From NCBI GenBank assembly GCA_001816475.1, contig MHCC01000022.1, positions 1-50,468 of the forward strand: 50,468 nt of DNA, read 5' to 3'. The stretch comes from Candidatus Blackburnbacteria bacterium RIFCSPLOWO2_01_FULL_40_20. Its GTDB lineage: Bacteria > Patescibacteriota > Microgenomatia > UBA8517 > UBA10165. Both the position numbers and the translations under genes were made by a program. Each line of letters begins with the position of its first letter. The first letter of the stretch is position 1. Positions 1 to 8,372 of the stretch are shown piece by piece. Below the pieces are notes generated by a model, which was not told the origin of the DNA, did no database searches, and was given only the letters and a program-made list of their open reading frames with translations.

Positions 1-1658
1 CAAAGTGGGCTTTGAAATGACGAAGCTTTACATTTTTCTATTGGATTTGTTCTAAAACCTTGGAAAACAACTTGCCCTAACGGATCTTTTATTTCAAATA
101 TTTGAGTTAATGAATGTTCTTTTTCTTGATTTTTTGAAATAGCTAGACTGTCGCCTACCAGCACAAGATTATTGTAAACGTCTTCTTCCCATTTTATATT
201 TCTTGTCTCGATATTTCCGAAATTATAATAGCTGTCAAACCTTGCATTAGTATAGTAATTTTCTCTAATTGACCGGTCAACTTCTTGATGAAATTTTTCG
301 GGTGGATATTTTAGGAAAAATGCGAGCTCGATGTATGCAGGCTTTGTCCTTGACTGGTCGATAATAAACTTTTCATTTGAATGCTTTTTTATTTCTTCTG
401 CCAATTGTTCAAATCCATAGCCCCATGCTTTTGCTCTTTCGTTGGGCAGCAACACAAAATATGAACGCCAAAGCATTACCCCCGAAACGGTTAGGAGTAT
501 GAAAGAGGCAGTAATCCAAATCTTGCAAGGTAACTTTTGGATGATTAAATCTGCTCCTGCGGACATGATTAATACGAGAGGCAGTAATAGCGGCAATGCT
601 CTTTGAGTTGAAAATGGATCTCCAGTCAAGGCCATAGGTAGTGGAGCAGTTAAGGAAAGTACGGCTATAAATTTAAAGTTGTCAGACCTTCTTTTTTGCC
701 AAATGGTAAACAGTCCTGCAAAATAGGGGATTACCATCCAGGGATAAAAAACGGATAAATCAGGTATTGATCTTTGAGGGTCAGGGTCTGGTAGGGAAAA
801 AAGTGATCGGGGCGAAAAGTACGTCAAGTACTGAGAGGAGAATTCTCTGGTGAAAGATAAAAGCAAAGATACAGGATTGGGCAGCAGTGGGATCTTTACT
901 GATTGAGTTGTCAGGACGGAGCTGTAAAACAAATCGTTTTTTGTTGCAAATGCTGGAGTGGTGGCAATCGTCATGTTTGGAATTTGAATAAGGAGGGCTA
1001 ACAATATTCCTAAAATGAAATAAGGCATGCACATTTTTTTGCGAAACAAAATAAAAATTGAAGTTAAGAAAATTGGGACTAAAAATCTTTCTGTGTGAGC
1101 GCCATACATTGATAAAGAAAGTAAAGAGATACCAATTGGGATGAAGATGCCTTTATTGATTCCCATCCAAAGGAACAAGGCTCCCAAGGAAAAGATGAAA
1201 AATCCTAAATATATTTCATAGCCTGCACGAGCAAAAATAATATTCCATGGACATACTGCAAAGAGCAATACCCCCAGTATTGGAGAAACCCAGTTCCCTG
1301 TTAACTTTAATGATTTAAGAAAAAAGAAGGCAACAAGAACCATTAAGCTTGCAGAAATACTCGAGAGTAGTCGAATTGAGTTAATGCTATAGCCATTAAT
1401 TTCAATTATTGCTGAAGTAATGAAAGCGTACAAAGGTGGAGAATATGAGCCAAAATACCTAAGGGCTATTGGCCACGCCACACCATACTCATCTTTTCCA
1501 GTTTGCAACAATGAATATGCGTTATATCCAGTTACTGCCTCATCAACATAAAATCCAGAGGGAACACTCTCCAGCTTGTATGTGTTTAAAAATATGGACA
1601 GAAATAAAACAATAATTAATAAACATAATTGTAGAAATATATTGTTAGTTAGACGCAT
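1..1658 (-). CDS. GT39 (PMT-like) membrane glycosyltransferase, 3' end cut by window edge
   Basis: The minus strand is open without a stop from the ATG at 1658 to the first base, giving 552 residues. It belongs to the PMT/ArnT-like GT-C group repeated at 25232-35381. There is an N-terminal membrane helix (about 7-26), an acidic D39-E40-A motif in the first outer loop, GYNAYSLLQTGKDEYG (44-59) and CPWNIIFARAGYE (136-148), followed by further hydrophobic segments and a soluble C-terminal part. In GT39 enzymes the loop-1 acidic residue is catalytic and the donor is a polyprenyl-phosphate sugar; the acceptor here is unknown. The C-terminal end (IKDPLGQVVF) matches where relatives finish, so little is probably missing. 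The start overlaps the upstream gene by 14 nt, which implies co-transcription from the promoter near 2392. Confidence 0.88.
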   Translation of the reverse strand, partial: MRLTNNIFLQLCLLIIVLFLSIFLNTYKLESVPSGFYVDEAVTGYNAYSLLQTGKDEYGVAWPIALRYFGSYSPPLYAFITSAIIEINGYSINSIRLLSSISASLMVLVAFFFLKSLKLTGNWVSPILGVLLFAVCPWNIIFARAGYEIYLGFFIFSLGALFLWMGINKGIFIPIGISLLSLSMYGAHTERFLVPIFLTSIFILFRKKMCMPYFILGILLALLIQIPNMTIATTPAFATKNDLFYSSVLTTQSVKIPLLPNPVSLLLSFTREFSSQYLTYFSPRSLFSLPDPDPQRSIPDLSVFYPWMVIPYFAGLFTIWQKRRSDNFKFIAVLSLTAPLPMALTGDPFSTQRALPLLLPLVLIMSAGADLIIQKLPCKIWITASFILLTVSGVMLWRSYFVLLPNERAKAWGYGFEQLAEEIKKHSNEKFIIDQSRTKPAYIELAFFLKYPPEKFHQEVDRSIRENYYTNARFDSYYNFGNIETRNIKWEEDVYNNLVLVGDSLAISKNQEKEHSLTQIFEIKDPLGQVVFQGFRTNPIEKCKASSFQSPL

Positions 1659-2385
1659 ATCCTATTGTTTGGATAAAAATTAATAATATAAGAATGATGA
1701 TGATGGCCTTAACACGCAGGGGAAATTTTTTGAAGAACTTGTCGTGTAAATCTTTTGTCCCTAAAAAAATAGTTGACACAAAAAAAGGGAACAAGCTATA
1801 TGGACCAAGGTCGTTTTGGTAGCCAACTAAACTTAACAAACCTAAGGGCAAGAAAAGGAAAACTAGAAATTGTTTCTTAGAAAACTTTGTTAGAAAAAGT
1901 GCTAAACCATACAAAAAGGGTAGTAAGAAAAAATAAGGAAACTTTTCAAATTCTTTTACTCCAACGCGTTCTCTTGGGTGGGATGCAAAAAAGTATTGGT
2001 TGATATCGATTGTTTGAAAAAAATTGTTTGCAATTCTTCCAGCCACAATCGTTTCATTTCTTTCTTCAAACCAGTGTGCGACGGGAATCCAAATGTTTTT
2101 ATTTGCAAATGTGATGTGTATAGGAGGATATTCTTGCAGGCGCATTTTTTGGACTCTTTGTTCGTCGTTATCAAGGTAGGTTAGTGAAACTTTGTTTGTT
2201 GTTTGCCATTGGAATATTAACAGCAATACTAAGAAGAGTAGAGAGATTTTTGAGATTTTTGAAGAAGATAACGTCAGGTGAAAAAATATGGATGTTGCCA
2301 ACATTAATGTTCCAATAATAAAGTTTAGCGAAAACGCTCTCCATATCCAAAGATTTGCAAAAAGCACAAACAAAAATATAACCAC
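1645..2385 (-). CDS. Membrane protein of unknown function
   Basis: I do not recognise this protein of about 246 residues. Three hydrophobic segments fill the first 60 residues, then comes a hydrophilic stretch of about 80 residues (60-145, with HPRERVG near 136), then four more hydrophobic segments to the C-terminus. The start is either GTG at 2388 or the next codon, GTG at 2385. I prefer 2385 because an extended -10 (TGCTAAAAT, 2392-2400) puts the predicted transcription start exactly on it. The shape, a membrane core with one outer domain, would fit a short GT-C-like protein or an accessory factor, but no catalytic motif is clear. It is the first gene of a two-gene minus unit with the GT39 gene at 1-1658. 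Confidence 0.72.
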   Translation of the reverse strand: MVIFLFVLFANLWIWRAFSLNFIIGTLMLATSIFFHLTLSSSKISKISLLFLVLLLIFQWQTTNKVSLTYLDNDEQRVQKMRLQEYPPIHITFANKNIWIPVAHWFEERNETIVAGRIANNFFQTIDINQYFFASHPRERVGVKEFEKFPYFFLLPFLYGLALFLTKFSKKQFLVFLFLPLGLLSLVGYQNDLGPYSLFPFFVSTIFLGTKDLHDKFFKKFPLRVKAIIIILILLIFIQTIGYASN

Positions 2386-2391
2386 CACTAT

Positions 2392-2418
2392 ATTTTAGCA
2401 GAGTATTGCGGTTGTTAA
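2392..2418 (-). promoter_or_regulatory. Extended -10 promoter, leaderless start for the 2385 gene
   Basis: On the minus strand TGC precedes TAAAAT (TAAAAT at 2392-2397, whole element 2392-2400). A TTAACA -35-like hexamer lies at 2413-2418, 15 nt further upstream, which is a short spacer. Counting seven bases from the last -10 base places transcription start at 2385, the first base of a GTG codon. Confidence 0.55.
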
Positions 2419-2434
2419 CTAAGTAGGTTACTAT
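2406..2434 (+). promoter_or_regulatory. Promoter for the 2443 gene, near-leaderless
   Basis: TTGCGG (2406-2411), a 17-nt spacer and TACTAT (2429-2434) form a sigma70-type promoter. Predicted transcription start is about 2441, only two bases before the GTG start at 2443. It overlaps the divergent minus promoter in the same 57-nt gap. Confidence 0.45.
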
Positions 2435-2442
2435 TTTCTCGG

Positions 2443-3780
2443 GTGTTAAAAAAGTATTACAAAACGTTCTTTTATTGGACAGTAATTCTTCTTGTCGCGT
2501 TCGCAATCAGGTTTTCCATAGCAAATACTTGGGTAAGAGGGGACGTTTTAGTCTTCAAAGAATGGGGTGAGAAATTTTGGAAAATTGGTCCAAGAGAATT
2601 TTATTTCGTATCAGACAAAGTATGGTATTATTCTCCACCTACTCAACCACCCATATCCAATTTAATATATGGCGCGTCTTACTGGTTGTTTAATAATAAA
2701 CAAGTGCTCCCTCAAATTCACAACTCAACCCATTTGATACCATCCGAGGTTATTGACTATTTTTATGATATGCCGGAGCCTTTTAACAAAAAAGGATTAA
2801 TATTCCTGTTAAAATTACCAGCAATTTTGGCAGATTTAGGATTAGGATTATTGATTTTCTGGATTGTTAAAAGCCTTAGTAAAAGCAAAACAAAGGCGTA
2901 TGTTGGCGCGATAGCATACTTATTTAATCCAGTAAGCATTTTTATCAGTAGCGGATGGGGACAAACAGAGAGTTTGTTGGCTTTGTTTGGTTTATCAAGC
3001 TTTGTATTATTGGGTTTGAGAAAGACATATCTTTCCCTACCATTGTTTTTCCTATGTTTATATACAAAGCCAACTTGGTTGGTTTTTATACCATTGTATG
3101 TATTCATTCTCCTTGCGGTTAAACCAAAAGTTAGGCATCTCGTGTGGGGCGTATTAATTAGCGCAGCTCTCTTTTTATTAACAACATATCCATTTTCAGG
3201 ATTAAATTTTGTTTCATTTATTGATCAAGCAATCATAAAGGACGTTTTTAATAAGGCCGGTGGAGCAAGGGCATCAATCTCGGCTTTTAACTTCCACACG
3301 ATTTTCTTGAGAATCGACTGGGATTTAGATAACCATCCGATACTGGGGATACCAGCGAATACCCTAGGCAAAGTTCTCTTTTCTTTAACTTATGTTTTTA
3401 CTATTATTTGGCTAAAAAGACAAAAAATTTCTATTTTAAACATAATGGTCGCAATTTTTAGTATAGGTTTTGGCACATTTTTATTGCTTCCCAGCATGCT
3501 TGAACGTTATTTCTTTGCAGGTTTTGCCCCCGCGTTGATTGTCGGAATTGTTCACCCAAAAGCCCTTCTTTTTGTCATTAGTTTAAACATTGTTGTTTTT
3601 GTAAATCTTGTTTATGCGTTCTTTAAACGAAGTTGGACGGAGATGGATGTTGTTTTTACCAGTAATAATTTTCTTTTAATCAAAGTTCTATCTGTAGTTG
3701 CCGTTTTATCTTGGTGGAAAGCTGTTAGAAAGTTTGGGATTATTAGTCGGGGAGGATTAGCCCGACGTTGCCGTACATGA
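2443..3780 (+). CDS. GT-C membrane glycosyltransferase (mannosyltransferase-like)
   Basis: A multi-pass protein of 445 residues. It shares a motif order with the C-terminal half of the 21379 fusion protein and with the 23454 protein: an acidic loop-1 motif (RGD, 32-34), SPPTQPP (64-70), LLKLPAILAD (122-131), FNP (161-163) and WGQTE (172-176). This is the layout of GT-C enzymes that take sugars from polyprenyl phosphates on the outer face of the membrane. Sugar and acceptor cannot be read from the sequence. The start is GTG with almost no leader. The last 38 nt overlap the 3' end of the convergent gene at 3743, and the basic tail (GGLARRCRT) lies in that overlap. Confidence 0.82.
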   Translation: MLKKYYKTFFYWTVILLVAFAIRFSIANTWVRGDVLVFKEWGEKFWKIGPREFYFVSDKVWYYSPPTQPPISNLIYGASYWLFNNKQVLPQIHNSTHLIPSEVIDYFYDMPEPFNKKGLIFLLKLPAILADLGLGLLIFWIVKSLSKSKTKAYVGAIAYLFNPVSIFISSGWGQTESLLALFGLSSFVLLGLRKTYLSLPLFFLCLYTKPTWLVFIPLYVFILLAVKPKVRHLVWGVLISAALFLLTTYPFSGLNFVSFIDQAIIKDVFNKAGGARASISAFNFHTIFLRIDWDLDNHPILGIPANTLGKVLFSLTYVFTIIWLKRQKISILNIMVAIFSIGFGTFLLLPSMLERYFFAGFAPALIVGIVHPKALLFVISLNIVVFVNLVYAFFKRSWTEMDVVFTSNNFLLIKVLSVVAVLSWWKAVRKFGIISRGGLARRCRT

Positions 3781-5122
3781 TGTCAAGACTGTCAGGAGAT
3801 AATGACTTTGGAGTTACGATTGTATAAACTCGGTCTTTTGCGATCCTTCCTTCTATGTCTTGACCATAGAGTTTAAAAAGATAATTGAATCCGTAATCCC
3901 ATCCTGGATTTTTTATATACGACACGTAAAATTCGTTGTTGTTTGTTTCTCTGTAGGTTATTTCTTTTACTACGAAGTCTTTGTAGGCCAAAGTTGTTAA
4001 ACTTGGATTTTGCCACCTATCTACAAACAGACTTACGTTTGAGTAAGTGATATTTCCCAGAACCAATAACAGCGCGACGAAAGGCCACCTGTTCCTTACA
4101 AGTAGACTCAACATTGCTCCAAAATAAAGGAAAAATAAAGTTGTAAGACCTAAGAAATAATATTCAGGAATGTGAGACGGGAAAAAAGTGTAATAAAGCA
4201 AAAAGGCAAGAAAGGAAATTATCAAGGCGTATTTATGAAAACTCTCTTTACTAAATTGAGATTTTTTGAAAATTAGCATTAACAGGGAAGCAAAAAAGAC
4301 AGAGGCAAAAAGTTCTTTCGGAATTGTGTAAAAAGATAATAGTTCTCCAAGGCCAAAATATGTTATTTGTAAATTTTGCAAAAGAGTATCTATTTTGAAT
4401 GGACTGGTGTTGGTGCCAAAGAACGACAAAAGCCTTTTAACCTCAAGGAATTTATGGAAGTATTCAAACAACAAAAGTGGAGTAATGGGAATAGCAAATG
4501 CAACGAGGCTTAATATTGCAATCTTAAAGGATGGTAGTCTCTTTTTGATTATTAGAAGACCAATAAATACAAAATAAAATGGGAAAAGTATGGGATGAAA
4601 GCTTGTAAAAAGGCCGAAGGATAGACCCATGAGTGGGAGTATTTTTGTTTCACCTTTCCAATATCTGTAAAAACAATACCAAGTTATAAGTACAATTAGT
4701 TCACTCGAATAAGAAGGTGCCATTGTCCAATCATTTCTTACTTGGTGGAATAATGTGGCTTTGAGTCCAGCCAAAACGATACCCGCCTTTGTGCCAAACA
4801 TTTTTTTTCCAATAATAAAGTAAGCGACGACAGTGGTTAATCCCAAGATTACAGAACCAACGAATCCGCCAAACGGGTGCAAGTTAAACAATGCAAAGAA
4901 AGGGACTAAATAATAAAAATAAAGCGGCCCCATAAATAGCCCTTCAACAGAAAGTTGTTGACCAATGAGCTGAACTGGGAATTCTTTAATTACGGAGTAG
5001 GCAAAGTTGGAGGCATACTCTTGGTCAAAATCAAAGGCAGCCATCTCGCCAAGCCTGTAAAATCTTAAGAATGCTCCAATAAGAAGTATAGCTAGAAGGA
5101 ATAAGTATGCTCTTTTAAACAT
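3743..5122 (-). CDS. GT39/ArnT-like membrane glycosyltransferase
   Basis: A protein of 459 residues with an N-terminal helix (about 5-20) followed by FDFDQEY (30-36), the loop-1 acidic motif. The surrounding residues resemble the proteins at 18294 and 46182 (FDQARD, YDQARD), including a following MGPLYFYYL segment. About ten more hydrophobic segments follow, then a C-terminal outer domain with YVSYIKNPGWDYGF. It probably transfers a sugar from a polyprenyl phosphate to an unknown acceptor outside the membrane. It is transcribed alone from an extended -10 promoter at 5141-5149 and overlaps the convergent 2443 gene by 38 nt at its 3' end. Confidence 0.83.
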   Translation of the reverse strand: MFKRAYLFLLAILLIGAFLRFYRLGEMAAFDFDQEYASNFAYSVIKEFPVQLIGQQLSVEGLFMGPLYFYYLVPFFALFNLHPFGGFVGSVILGLTTVVAYFIIGKKMFGTKAGIVLAGLKATLFHQVRNDWTMAPSYSSELIVLITWYCFYRYWKGETKILPLMGLSFGLFTSFHPILFPFYFVFIGLLIIKKRLPSFKIAILSLVAFAIPITPLLLFEYFHKFLEVKRLLSFFGTNTSPFKIDTLLQNLQITYFGLGELLSFYTIPKELFASVFFASLLMLIFKKSQFSKESFHKYALIISFLAFLLYYTFFPSHIPEYYFLGLTTLFFLYFGAMLSLLVRNRWPFVALLLVLGNITYSNVSLFVDRWQNPSLTTLAYKDFVVKEITYRETNNNEFYVSYIKNPGWDYGFNYLFKLYGQDIEGRIAKDRVYTIVTPKSLSPDSLDIMYGNVGLILPD

Positions 5123-5140
5123 AGTTCTGAAAGATAATTA

Positions 5141-5149
5141 ATTTTACCA
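5141..5149 (-). promoter_or_regulatory. Extended -10 promoter for the 5122 gene
   Basis: The minus strand reads TGG-TAAAAT (TAAAAT at 5141-5146). The predicted transcription start is near 5134, leaving a leader of about 12 nt before the ATG at 5122. No convincing -35 is visible. Confidence 0.5.
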
Positions 5150-5154
5150 TTTTG

Positions 5155-5184
5155 TTTCGATCCAGGCCCATTTCATGCTACAAT
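5155..5184 (+). promoter_or_regulatory. Extended -10 promoter of the 29-gene run, leaderless
   Basis: TTTCGA (5155-5160), an 18-nt spacer, then TGC-TACAAT with TACAAT at 5179-5184. The predicted transcription start is 5191, one base before the ATG at 5192, so the flippase mRNA would have essentially no leader. It is back to back with the minus promoter at 5141-5149. Confidence 0.6.
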
Positions 5185-5191
5185 TTAAGTT

Positions 5192-6679
5192 ATGCAAAAC
5201 TCCCAAGAGCATCTTGATCCGACAGCAGAACTTACGCTTGATGTGGTAAAACAAAAGGCGGTAAAAGGTGCATTAACCCTTACAGGGAGAACATTCTTTT
5301 TTCAAATAATAAACCGTGTGGGCGATCTTCTCCTTACAATATTTTTAGGAGTTTCCCAATATGGTATTTTTTGGATGGTTTCATCGGTTGTGAATTTTTT
5401 CGCATATTTTTCAGATATAGGATTGGCAGCCGCGCTAATTCAAAAAAAGGAACAGGTTACAGACGAGGAATTAAAAGTCACTTTTACAATCCAGCAAATT
5501 TTAGTTCTTTCATTGGTGCTGCTGCTATTTTTAATTTCACCATTATTGCGAACTTATTACCATCTTTCGCAAGAGGGTGTTTGGCTGCTTTATGCACTTG
5601 GAATATCTTTTTTCTTGTCCTCGCTTAAAACAATCCCATCTGTTTTGCTGGAGAGAAGACTTAACTTTGCAAAGTTAATTATTCCACAAATTGCCGAAGT
5701 GGTTGTATTTAACTTAATAGCCGTATACCTTGCCTGGCGTGGGATGGGTGTAACTAGTTTTACAATTGCTGTGGTTGGAAGGGGAATGGTTGGCCTTGTT
5801 GTGATGTATGCTTTGCAACCCTGGAGGCCTGGGTTTTCATTTTCGTTTTCATCTGCCAAGGGACTTTTTCGTTTTGGCGTGCCCTACCAATTAAATACAT
5901 TTTTAGCGGTTTTCAAAGACGATGGGGTGAATATAGTTTTGGGTGGATTATTAGGACCGATGGCAATGGGGTTGTTGGGTTGGGCTCAACGTTGGGCTTT
6001 TGCTCCATTAAGATTTTTCATGGACCAAGTAATCAAAGTTACTTTCCCGGCATATTCTCGAATGCAAGACGATAAAGAAGAATTGTCTCGAGCAGTTTCT
6101 CGGTCAATTTTCTTTGTAACATTTTTGGTGTTTCCGTCCTTGATAGGACTTGTATTGTTAGCTCCAGAACTAACAATGATAATTCCAAAATACGAAAAAT
6201 GGCAACCTGCTTTAATTGCACTTAGCTTGTTTTCAATAAACTCTGCATGGGCTGCGGTCACAACTCCATTAACTAATCTGATGAACGCAATTGGTAAGAT
6301 AAAAACAACTTTTAAATTAATGATTATGTGGACAGGGCTCACGTGGGCCGTTGTTCCTGTATTGGCAAGTCTTTATGGTGTAAATGGGGCTGCAGCCGGA
6401 TCTGCAATTGTTGGTACAAGCTCTATTGTTGCAATTTTTGTAATTATGAAGCAAATAAGAATAAATCTTGTCGAAAGTGTGGGTATTCCAATTGTCGGCA
6501 GTTTGATTATGGGAATAGCATTGTTTGGGTTAAAGCCTGTGTTACCCGTTTCTCTTCCAGTAGTATTGGTATTGGTTTTTGTTGGCGTTGTGGTTTACTT
6601 TGGCACGGTATTACTTCTTGGTGGGCCAAGCGTGACTGCAGATTTTCGAAAGGCATATTATGCGCTTCGTAAAAAATAA
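5192..6679 (+). CDS. Wzx-like polysaccharide/lipid-linked oligosaccharide flippase
   Basis: A 495-residue protein with a charged N-terminus (about 40 residues, AELTLDVVKQKAVKGAL) and then about 12-14 hydrophobic segments. This is the layout of the MOP-superfamily polysaccharide exporters (Wzx/PST). The N-terminal helix region LTLTGRTFFFQIINRVGDLLL and the SDIGLAAALIQKKE loop are typical of the Polysacc_synt_3 branch. Its role would be to flip undecaprenyl-diphosphate-linked glycans to the outer face for the enzymes encoded downstream. It is the first gene of the 38.5 kb run and overlaps the next gene by 20 nt. A second flippase lies at 38437, so two different lipid-linked products are possible. 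Confidence 0.85.
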   Translation: MQNSQEHLDPTAELTLDVVKQKAVKGALTLTGRTFFFQIINRVGDLLLTIFLGVSQYGIFWMVSSVVNFFAYFSDIGLAAALIQKKEQVTDEELKVTFTIQQILVLSLVLLLFLISPLLRTYYHLSQEGVWLLYALGISFFLSSLKTIPSVLLERRLNFAKLIIPQIAEVVVFNLIAVYLAWRGMGVTSFTIAVVGRGMVGLVVMYALQPWRPGFSFSFSSAKGLFRFGVPYQLNTFLAVFKDDGVNIVLGGLLGPMAMGLLGWAQRWAFAPLRFFMDQVIKVTFPAYSRMQDDKEELSRAVSRSIFFVTFLVFPSLIGLVLLAPELTMIIPKYEKWQPALIALSLFSINSAWAAVTTPLTNLMNAIGKIKTTFKLMIMWTGLTWAVVPVLASLYGVNGAAAGSAIVGTSSIVAIFVIMKQIRINLVESVGIPIVGSLIMGIALFGLKPVLPVSLPVVLVLVFVGVVVYFGTVLLLGGPSVTADFRKAYYALRKK

Positions 6680-8369
6680 TTATCATATCTTGCTTATATT
6701 AATTGGATCAATTTTTTGGTCCTTGACCATGGTACGGAGCGGATTAACCTATACTTTCGGGATGGGTTTTTGGGGGCCAAATGGTCACGACGGGGTTTGG
6801 CATATTGCATTGGCCAATAGCCTTGCCAGGAATGGATTTTCGAATTTGGAAATGCCTGTTTTTGCTGGTTCTCAACTTACAAACTACCACATTGGATTTG
6901 ATTTAATTTTGGGATTTTTGCGCAAAATTACATTTATTCCGACTGAAAATCTATATTTTCAAATTCTCCCGGTTATTGTTGCGGTATTAACAGGCATATT
7001 AACATATAAATTTGTTCTCCTTTGGAAAAAATCAAAAGCTCAAGCTTTGTGGGCGACTTTCTTTGTTTATTTTGGAGGAAGTTTTGGTTGGATTGTAACA
7101 CTGTTGCGGAATGGCGATATTGGTGGGGAATCGATGTTTTGGTCTCAGCAAGCAGGTTCAACGTTAATTAACCCTCCATTTGCTTTGTCTGTTGTATTAA
7201 TTTTGATAGGGCTAATTTTGTTAGTTAACTTAAAAAATAAATTTAGTATTAAATGCTTGTTGCTTCTAATTTTAATTTTTGGAATTGCTGTTCAAGTAAA
7301 AGTTTATGGTGGAATTTTGTCCATTGGCGCACTCTTTATTTTAGGCTTAATGCAAATACTTAAGGAAAGAAGGTATGGATTTTTAGCACTATTTACAGGG
7401 TCTTTAATTTTTGCTGCAGCACTTTTCTTACCTTTGAACAAAAACTCGTCAAGTATGCTTGTTTTTCAACCATTTTGGTTTCTTGAAACAATGATGGCTC
7501 TCTCAGACCGTTTTGGATGGCAAAAATTTTACGAAGCAATGATTACATATCGTTCTGGTGGTGTTTGGGTCAAGGCATTGATTGCATACACGTCAGCCTT
7601 CGTCATTTTTATGGTTGGAAATCTTGGGACAAGGGCGATTGGAGTGTTGGAAGCTAGAAGACAAATTCAAGCAAATAACCCCGATTATTTAGGCGTTTTT
7701 ATGCTTTCAGTAATCATGCTTGGGATATTTTTCCCAATGATTTTTTTACAAAAAGGAACCCCTTGGAATACAATTCAATTTTTTTACTATTCTTTGTTTT
7801 TCTTAGGTATTTTTGCAGGTGTTCAGCTTGGAAAAATGCAGGAGAGATGGAAACCTCCTTTTAAGTTGTTCGCGATGGGGACGATTATTTTGTTTACAGT
7901 TCCCACAGTTTTTTCTACTGTTTGGTATCATTATTTGCCGTCTCGACCACCGGCTAAAGTTTCCAATTTAGAGCTGGAAGCCTTAAGATTCTTAAATAAG
8001 CAACCTGTCGGGACTGTGTTAACGTTTCCATTTGACAGGAGGGCTGCTGAGTTGGCACAAGCAAACCCTCCGAGGCCCTTATATTTATATGAATCTACGG
8101 CATATGTGTCTGCGTTTTCTGACAAGCCAGTTTACCTTGAGGATGAAGTAAACTTGGATATCACGGGATATGACTGGAAAACAAGAAGAAAGACAGTTCT
8201 CGATTTCCTTGCAAGCATGGATCACGAAAAAGTAAGAGACTTTTTGCGAGTAAATAATATAAAATATGTCTATTGGGTTAAACCTCAAAGGGCAACATTA
8301 GGTGAGAGCCAGCTTGGAATGACTAGAATATTTGAAAATAAAGAGGTGGAGATTTATAAAGTGGACTAA
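6660..8369 (+). CDS. GT-C-like multi-pass membrane protein
   Basis: A 569-residue protein with an N-terminal helix (8-25), a loop holding GPNGHDGVWHIALAN (39-53, with D44 and H48), about ten more hydrophobic segments and a soluble C-terminal domain of about 150 residues ending near NNIKYVYW. A first loop with Asp and His resembles the distant GT-C proteins often annotated as hypothetical membrane proteins or DUF2298-like, but I cannot assign a family. The C-terminal domain (LNKQPVGTVLTFPFD, YESTAYVSAFSDKP) recalls the outer domains of YfhO- and PTPS-related proteins. AAGG seven bases upstream supports the ATG. The gene starts inside the flippase gene and ends 3 nt before the next. Confidence 0.72.
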   Translation: MRFVKNNYHILLILIGSIFWSLTMVRSGLTYTFGMGFWGPNGHDGVWHIALANSLARNGFSNLEMPVFAGSQLTNYHIGFDLILGFLRKITFIPTENLYFQILPVIVAVLTGILTYKFVLLWKKSKAQALWATFFVYFGGSFGWIVTLLRNGDIGGESMFWSQQAGSTLINPPFALSVVLILIGLILLVNLKNKFSIKCLLLLILIFGIAVQVKVYGGILSIGALFILGLMQILKERRYGFLALFTGSLIFAAALFLPLNKNSSSMLVFQPFWFLETMMALSDRFGWQKFYEAMITYRSGGVWVKALIAYTSAFVIFMVGNLGTRAIGVLEARRQIQANNPDYLGVFMLSVIMLGIFFPMIFLQKGTPWNTIQFFYYSLFFLGIFAGVQLGKMQERWKPPFKLFAMGTIILFTVPTVFSTVWYHYLPSRPPAKVSNLELEALRFLNKQPVGTVLTFPFDRRAAELAQANPPRPLYLYESTAYVSAFSDKPVYLEDEVNLDITGYDWKTRRKTVLDFLASMDHEKVRDFLRVNNIKYVYWVKPQRATLGESQLGMTRIFENKEVEIYKVD

Positions 8370-8372
8370 TGT

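Noticed and set aside
5986-6342. Minus-strand open frame of 118 codons inside the flippase gene
   Set aside because: It is antisense to a clear flippase frame, has no family features and no ribosome site. It is a shadow frame.
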